Below are positions 6,699-9,027 of a stretch of DNA of 9,027 bases, in pieces. Below the pieces are notes generated by a model, which saw only the letters and a program-made list of their open reading frames with translations, was not told where the DNA came from and made no database searches. Both the position numbers and the translations under genes were made by a program. Numbering within the stretch: the stretch's first letter is position 1; each line of letters opens with the position of its first letter. Origin of the DNA: Chitinophagales bacterium (GTDB lineage: Bacteria > Bacteroidota > Bacteroidia > Chitinophagales > Saprospiraceae). The stretch covers positions 1 through 9,027 of the forward strand of contig JAAFHO010000188.1 of the NCBI GenBank assembly GCA_013297575.1. Direction: 5' to 3'.

Positions 6699-6737
6699 TG
6701 CGGCCAAACCTTTTATTCATAAAATTAAATTACAAAA

Positions 6738-6992
6738 ATGGAATCTTCGCACCACACCACACCCGACCCAATCTCACAAGAAGCCGCACAACTTGTCAAA
6801 GAGAAATACCGCCGACTTTCCCAGCGCGGGCGCATCTGTCTGGCTATTGGCTTTTTGCTGATGGGACTCAGTTTTGCCATTAACCTGATTCTGTTCCACA
6901 ACAATGGGGATTTTGCCACAGCGATGTATATTTTGACCAGTTTGGGCAGCGGGTTTATTTTGTTTGGATTGGGTTGTATTTTAGGTTTTTGA
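6738..6992 (+). CDS. Small two-helix membrane protein, function unknown
   Basis: I do not recognise this 84-aa protein. Its N-terminal 32 residues are polar, with a basic stretch KEKYRRLSQRGR (21-32). Two hydrophobic segments follow, at about 33-53 and 61-83, joined by a short FHNNGDFA turn. By the positive-inside rule both ends should be cytoplasmic, forming a hairpin in the inner membrane. Several glycines in the second helix (70, 72, 77, 79, 83) could allow tight packing. A good promoter lies 40 bp upstream and the ATG follows an A-rich leader, which supports a real gene. The DUF5995 gene begins 47 bp downstream without an obvious promoter of its own, so the two are probably co-transcribed. 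Confidence 0.7.
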   Translation: MESSHHTTPDPISQEAAQLVKEKYRRLSQRGRICLAIGFLLMGLSFAINLILFHNNGDFATAMYILTSLGSGFILFGLGCILGF

Positions 6993-7039
6993 GCCTCCCA
7001 TCCCTCCTAATCAACTGAACCATCCAATACCCACAGAAC

Positions 7040-7813
7040 ATGGATACCACACCCATAAATCAGGTGATCAAAGACATTGATGCCATTATAGCGGAATCGC
7101 TGGCTCAAAACAACGCCCTTTGTTTGTTTGCATTCATCTACAAAAAAACAACAGAGCGGATCAAAAAAGAGATTGAACTCGGGGCATTTGAAGACAACGA
7201 ACGCATGTTGCATTTCGATGTCTTTTTTGCCAATCTTTACTTAGATGCCTACCGAAGATATAAAGCAGGCGTGCCAGTCTCCGATGTTTGGCGCATTGCA
7301 TTGGATCAAAGCCGTACCTCCCTTACGTTCCTTCAACACATCTTATTGGGGATGAGTGCGCATATTAATTATGATTTAGCGATTACAACGCACCATTTTG
7401 CGGCGGGGAAAGACATCAATGGTATTCGGGCAGATTTCGATCGGGTGAATGATATATTGGCCGATCTGACCCGTAGTATGTTGAATAGCCTTGGAGGCGT
7501 GTCGCCGTGCTTATTTCTGTTGGATTGGATGGGCCAGACTTCAGATGAACGACTGATCAATTTTAGTATAGAAAAAGCAAGAACACAGGCTTTTCAAACG
7601 GCTACCTTATTGCACCTTGCGCCCGATCCTGCGCCTGTGCTCAAGACGGCTTCAACCGTTTTAGTGGCTTTGTCGGAGCATATCATTCAGCCCAAAACGT
7701 GGTTGTTACGGCAGGTTTTGGGTTTAATTCAACGATTTGAGACTAGAGATATGCAGGCGGTGATTCGAATGATGGATGCGGTGATTCGAATGATGGATGC
7801 GGGGTTTGGGTGA
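7040..7813 (+). CDS. DUF5995 family protein
   Basis: Soluble, mostly helical 257-aa protein of unknown function, assigned to DUF5995. Family-like segments are HFDVFFANLYLDAYRRY (58-74), the W84 region, and QHILLGMSAHINYDLAI (99-115), followed by THHF (117-120) and DFDRVNDIL (132-140). The several His and Asp residues in these blocks could form a metal or catalytic site, but that is inference. No signal peptide or membrane segment is seen. The extreme C-terminus carries two copies of the heptapeptide AVIRMMD (240-246 and 247-253), caused by a 21-bp tandem duplication. It is probably in the same transcript as the preceding small membrane protein gene, 47 bp upstream. No terminator was identified; a REP-like palindrome cluster begins 18 bp after the stop. 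Confidence 0.85.
   Translation: MDTTPINQVIKDIDAIIAESLAQNNALCLFAFIYKKTTERIKKEIELGAFEDNERMLHFDVFFANLYLDAYRRYKAGVPVSDVWRIALDQSRTSLTFLQHILLGMSAHINYDLAITTHHFAAGKDINGIRADFDRVNDILADLTRSMLNSLGGVSPCLFLLDWMGQTSDERLINFSIEKARTQAFQTATLLHLAPDPAPVLKTASTVLVALSEHIIQPKTWLLRQVLGLIQRFETRDMQAVIRMMDAVIRMMDAGFG
7757..7798 (+). repeat. 21-bp in-frame tandem duplication
   Basis: Two exact 21-bp copies (7757-7777 and 7778-7798) are followed by the first four bases of a third. The unit encodes the heptapeptide AVIRMMD and preserves the frame. Identity at every position suggests a recent slippage event. Confidence 0.9.
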
Positions 7814-7831
7814 GGGGTGGGGGCTTGGACG

Positions 7832-7858
7832 ATATTGTAGGGGCGAATTTCAATCCGC
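7832..7858. repeat. REP-like element, copy 1
   Basis: This 27-bp copy begins ATATTGTAGGGGCG and ends ATTTCAATCCGC. It matches the copy at 7965-7991 at 26 of 27 positions. The single change (A for G at 7846) weakens the palindrome in this copy. Confidence 0.8.
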
Positions 7859-7920
7859 GCCATGTTCAAATCACGCGAAATAGACAATAATCATGTCGTA
7901 GCGGTTCGCCAATATCAAAT

Positions 7921-8025
7921 CCGCTTGCCAAGCGGCGCACCATCCAGAGCCGTAGGCTCGAACAATATTGTAGGGGCGGATTTCAATCCGCCTAAATGTT
8001 ACGCAACCAGTTGAGCGCCGTAGGC
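7921..8025. repeat. Cluster of short palindromes (BIME-like)
   Basis: Within about 100 bp are CCGCTT/AAGCGG (7921-7935), GAGCC/GGCTC (7947-7959), the second REP-like element (7965-7992), and the motif GCCGTAGGC at 7949-7957 and again at 8017-8025. Clustering of several distinct small palindromes between genes is typical of bacterial interspersed mosaic elements. No RAYT-type transposase gene lies in the window. Confidence 0.65.
7965..7992. repeat. REP-like element, copy 2, with intact palindrome
   Basis: Second copy of the 27-bp repeat. Its right half is GGCGGATTTCAATCCGCC (7975-7992), two perfect 8-bp arms around TC, able to fold as a tight hairpin. In RNA or single-stranded DNA this would be very stable. 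Confidence 0.8.
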
Positions 8026-8150
8026 ACGGCCCATATTTCGTCATGTGTGACAAAATGATACAATCAATTAAAGGATTAAAATCCGTTGCTATAAAATGAT
8101 CCGAGCCTAAAGTACCCCAGAGATTGAAAAATTTGAAATTAACAGAATGC

Positions 8151-8333
8151 TCAAAACTGCCGCATCCAATGCACCTTCGCAATCACTTCCGGTATCATTA
8201 AAAACAAGGTACAAAAATGAAAAATGGCGATGTTCCCAACTCAGTCGGGTCCACGCCCACTGCTAGGAAAACCAGCAAAAGCCATAGGATGGTGTTGCGG
8301 AGAAGGCACAGTATTTCGTATTCAAACCAAATA
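8151..8333 (-). other. Possible remnant coding sequence
   Basis: On the minus strand one frame without an ATG stays open from about 8333 to a TAA at 8198-8200 and encodes a hydrophobic tail including LLLVFLAVGVDPTELG. Overlapping that stop, an ATG at 8196-8198 opens a second frame encoding MIPEVIAKVHWMRQF before TGA at 8151-8153. The arrangement could be a frameshifted gene end or repeat-derived sequence. I recognise no family. Confidence 0.2.
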
Positions 8334-8335
8334 AA

Positions 8336-8352
8336 AAAACAATAATTGTTTT
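8336..8352. repeat. AAAACAAT/ATTGTTTT palindrome
   Basis: AAAACAAT (8336-8343) and ATTGTTTT (8345-8352) are perfect arms around one A. A run of T follows. It could be an operator upstream of the nuclease gene; the A/T-only stem makes a poor terminator. Confidence 0.45.
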
Positions 8353-8369
8353 ATTTTTTTATAAAAATT

Positions 8370-8391
8370 AAATTTTTTGTTTTAAAAATTT
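8370..8391. repeat. 8-bp inverted repeat overlapping the -33 region
   Basis: AAATTTTT (8370-8377) and AAAAATTT (8384-8391) are reverse complements, six bases apart, and the right arm covers the first bases of the -33 TTTG. TAAAAATT is also directly repeated at 8362 and 8383, 21 bp apart (two helical turns). Low-complexity A/T sequence makes chance likely. Confidence 0.35.
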
Positions 8392-8420
8392 GGTAGAGAA
8401 AAACGATAAACATATTTTTG
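8389..8420 (+). promoter_or_regulatory. Promoter for the DUF1016 nuclease gene
   Basis: TTTG (8389-8392), a 20-bp spacer, and TATTTTTG (8413-8420) match both Bacteroidetes promoter elements (-33 TTTG, -7 TAnnTTTG). Transcription should begin near 8425-8427, leaving a leader of about 15 nt. This is the best promoter match in the window. Confidence 0.65.
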
Positions 8421-8440
8421 CCCCATTAAATTTTACTACT

Positions 8441-9027
8441 ATGATGAACTTCACTGCCCTTCAATCCACCCTCGAGACCTTAGACCTGCATTTTAAAACC
8501 GAAGCAGGTAAATCCGTTAACCGGTTTTTGACCATGCGGAATTGGCTATTTGGGTTTTATATCGTCGAGTTTCAGCAGAACGGGGCTGACCGAGCGGCGT
8601 ATGGCGAACAGATTTTGGAAAAACTTGCTGGAGCAATGCAGCAAACAAGTTTTTCCTACCGAAACTTGCGGCTGTATCGCCAGTTTTATTTGACCTACCC
8701 GCAACTTGCCAACCCGATTGCCCAGTATTTGGAAACCAATCCAATTTGGCAGCCAGTGGCTGCCAAATTGCCAGAAAAGCAAGCCGCTTCAATTTGGCAG
8801 ACAGTGTCTGCCAAATTACAATCATCTGACAATCAGTTAGTTGGAATTGGGCAATCAGTGATTGCCCAATTGAGTCCGCCTCCAGAAAAACTACTTTCAA
8901 GCCTTTCATTCTCTCATTTTACCTTGATTTTGACCTGCGCTACTCCCCTCCAACGTGCCTTCTACGAAATCGAAAGCATTCGAGGAGGGTGGTCGGTACG
9001 AGAACTAAAGCGGCAAATCGAGTCCCT
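8441..9027 (+). CDS. DUF1016/YhcG-type PD-(D/E)XK nuclease, N-terminal part
   Basis: The first 195 residues of a DUF1016 (YhcG) family protein; the window ends before the C-terminal PD-(D/E)XK nuclease domain, so catalytic residues cannot be checked. Recognisable DUF1016 N-terminal segments are the NRFLTMRNWLFGFYIVEFQQ region (27-46), YGEQILEKLA (54-63), FSYRNLRLYRQFYLTYP (71-87), LSFSHFTLIL (155-164) and FYEIESIRGGWSVRELKRQI (174-193). Between residues 100 and 146, where relatives are usually shorter, lie three related nonapeptides encoded by perfect DNA palindromes. Two adjacent ATGs open the frame; either could be used. A strong promoter precedes it. Family members are often found near restriction-modification or mobile genes, but no such partner is visible here. 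Confidence 0.85.
   Translation, partial: MMNFTALQSTLETLDLHFKTEAGKSVNRFLTMRNWLFGFYIVEFQQNGADRAAYGEQILEKLAGAMQQTSFSYRNLRLYRQFYLTYPQLANPIAQYLETNPIWQPVAAKLPEKQAASIWQTVSAKLQSSDNQLVGIGQSVIAQLSPPPEKLLSSLSFSHFTLILTCATPLQRAFYEIESIRGGWSVRELKRQIES
8742..8770. repeat. Coding palindrome 1 (encodes IWQPVAAKL)
   Basis: CAATTTGGCAGCC (8742-8754) and GGCTGCCAAATTG (8758-8770) are exact reverse complements around AGT. Counting the A-T pair, the symmetry centre is G8756, the first base of Val106. Confidence 0.9.
8791..8817. repeat. Coding palindrome 2 (encodes IWQTVSAKL)
   Basis: AATTTGGCAGACA (8791-8803) and TGTCTGCCAAATT (8805-8817) are exact reverse complements around G8804, the first base of Val122. It differs from palindrome 1 by paired changes that keep the symmetry. 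Confidence 0.9.
8845..8871. repeat. Coding palindrome 3 (encodes IGQSVIAQL)
   Basis: AATTGGGCAATCA (8845-8857) and TGATTGCCCAATT (8859-8871) are exact reverse complements around G8858, the first base of Val140. It has diverged more in sequence yet is still fully symmetric. Confidence 0.9.

Larger units (their letters stand above)
7814..8440. other. 627-bp stretch without a convincing gene
   Basis: The left third holds REP-like palindromes and a 27-bp direct repeat. The part around 8073-8084 has a GGATT/AATCC palindrome. A short stem-loop, TTTCGTCA/TGACAAAA, lies at 8036-8055. Around 8151-8333 the minus strand has protein-like frames without a proper start. The last 100 bp are A/T-rich promoter DNA for the next gene. 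A 103-codon minus-strand frame (7871-8182) crosses all the repeats and looks like chance or repeat-derived reading. Confidence 0.6.

Noticed and set aside
6626..6883. 85-codon plus-strand frame overlapping the ATPase stop
   Set aside because: It crosses the promoter and overlaps the better 84-aa membrane protein frame, which has proper leader and promoter.
7871..8182. 103-codon minus-strand gene in the intergenic repeats
   Set aside because: It runs through all REP-like palindromes and has no domain, promoter or leader support.
8517..8909. 130-codon minus-strand gene opposite the DUF1016 gene
   Set aside because: The frame is open because the palindromes read alike on both strands; the plus-strand frame matches DUF1016 on both sides of them.

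Overview
The window looks like chromosomal DNA of a member of the Bacteroidota, possibly from the Saprospiria, though that finer placement is a guess. Three things point there. Promoter candidates match the Bacteroidetes -7 consensus TAnnTTTG instead of a sigma-70 TATAAT box. Gene starts lack Shine-Dalgarno sequences and sit behind A/T-rich leaders. The families present (DUF5995, a DUF234-type ATPase, TIGR02206) are at home in this phylum. No tRNA, rRNA, CRISPR array, transposase or integrase gene was seen.

Left part (1-4768), all on the minus strand: housekeeping genes. In transcription order the first group is murF (cell-wall precursor ligase), a thioredoxin that overlaps murF by 4 bp, a FabH-type ketoacyl-ACP synthase III and a TIGR02206 membrane protein. 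After a 301-bp gap come inorganic pyrophosphatase and RNase Z, which runs off the left edge. The gap holds two inverted repeats, one of them a perfect 15-bp one.

Middle (4769-6629): a 418-bp divergent intergenic region separates murF from a 480-aa AAA ATPase with a C-terminal PD-(D/E)XK-like domain, on the plus strand. Directly before the ATPase gene lie three tandem copies of a 53-bp unit, each carrying GCGAAA/TTTCGC inverted arms. The ATPase promoter is in the linker before the last copy. This looks like a multi-site operator or a 5'-end hairpin leader.

Right part (6630-9027), plus strand: a small two-helix membrane protein with its own promoter, then a DUF5995 protein whose C-terminus ends in a 21-bp in-frame duplication. 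Next comes about 630 bp without a convincing gene, containing REP/BIME-like palindromes and a degenerate open frame. After that an A/T-rich promoter drives the 5' part of a DUF1016/YhcG-type PD-(D/E)XK nuclease gene, cut by the window edge. Inside this gene are three perfect 27-29-bp palindromes in the same codon phase, encoding related nonapeptides (IWQPVAAKL, IWQTVSAKL, IGQSVIAQL). This is the most unusual signal in the window.

The left part is conserved core. The part from about 4800 rightwards has the look of an accessory region: two unrelated nuclease-like genes, small unknown proteins, and many palindromic repeats.
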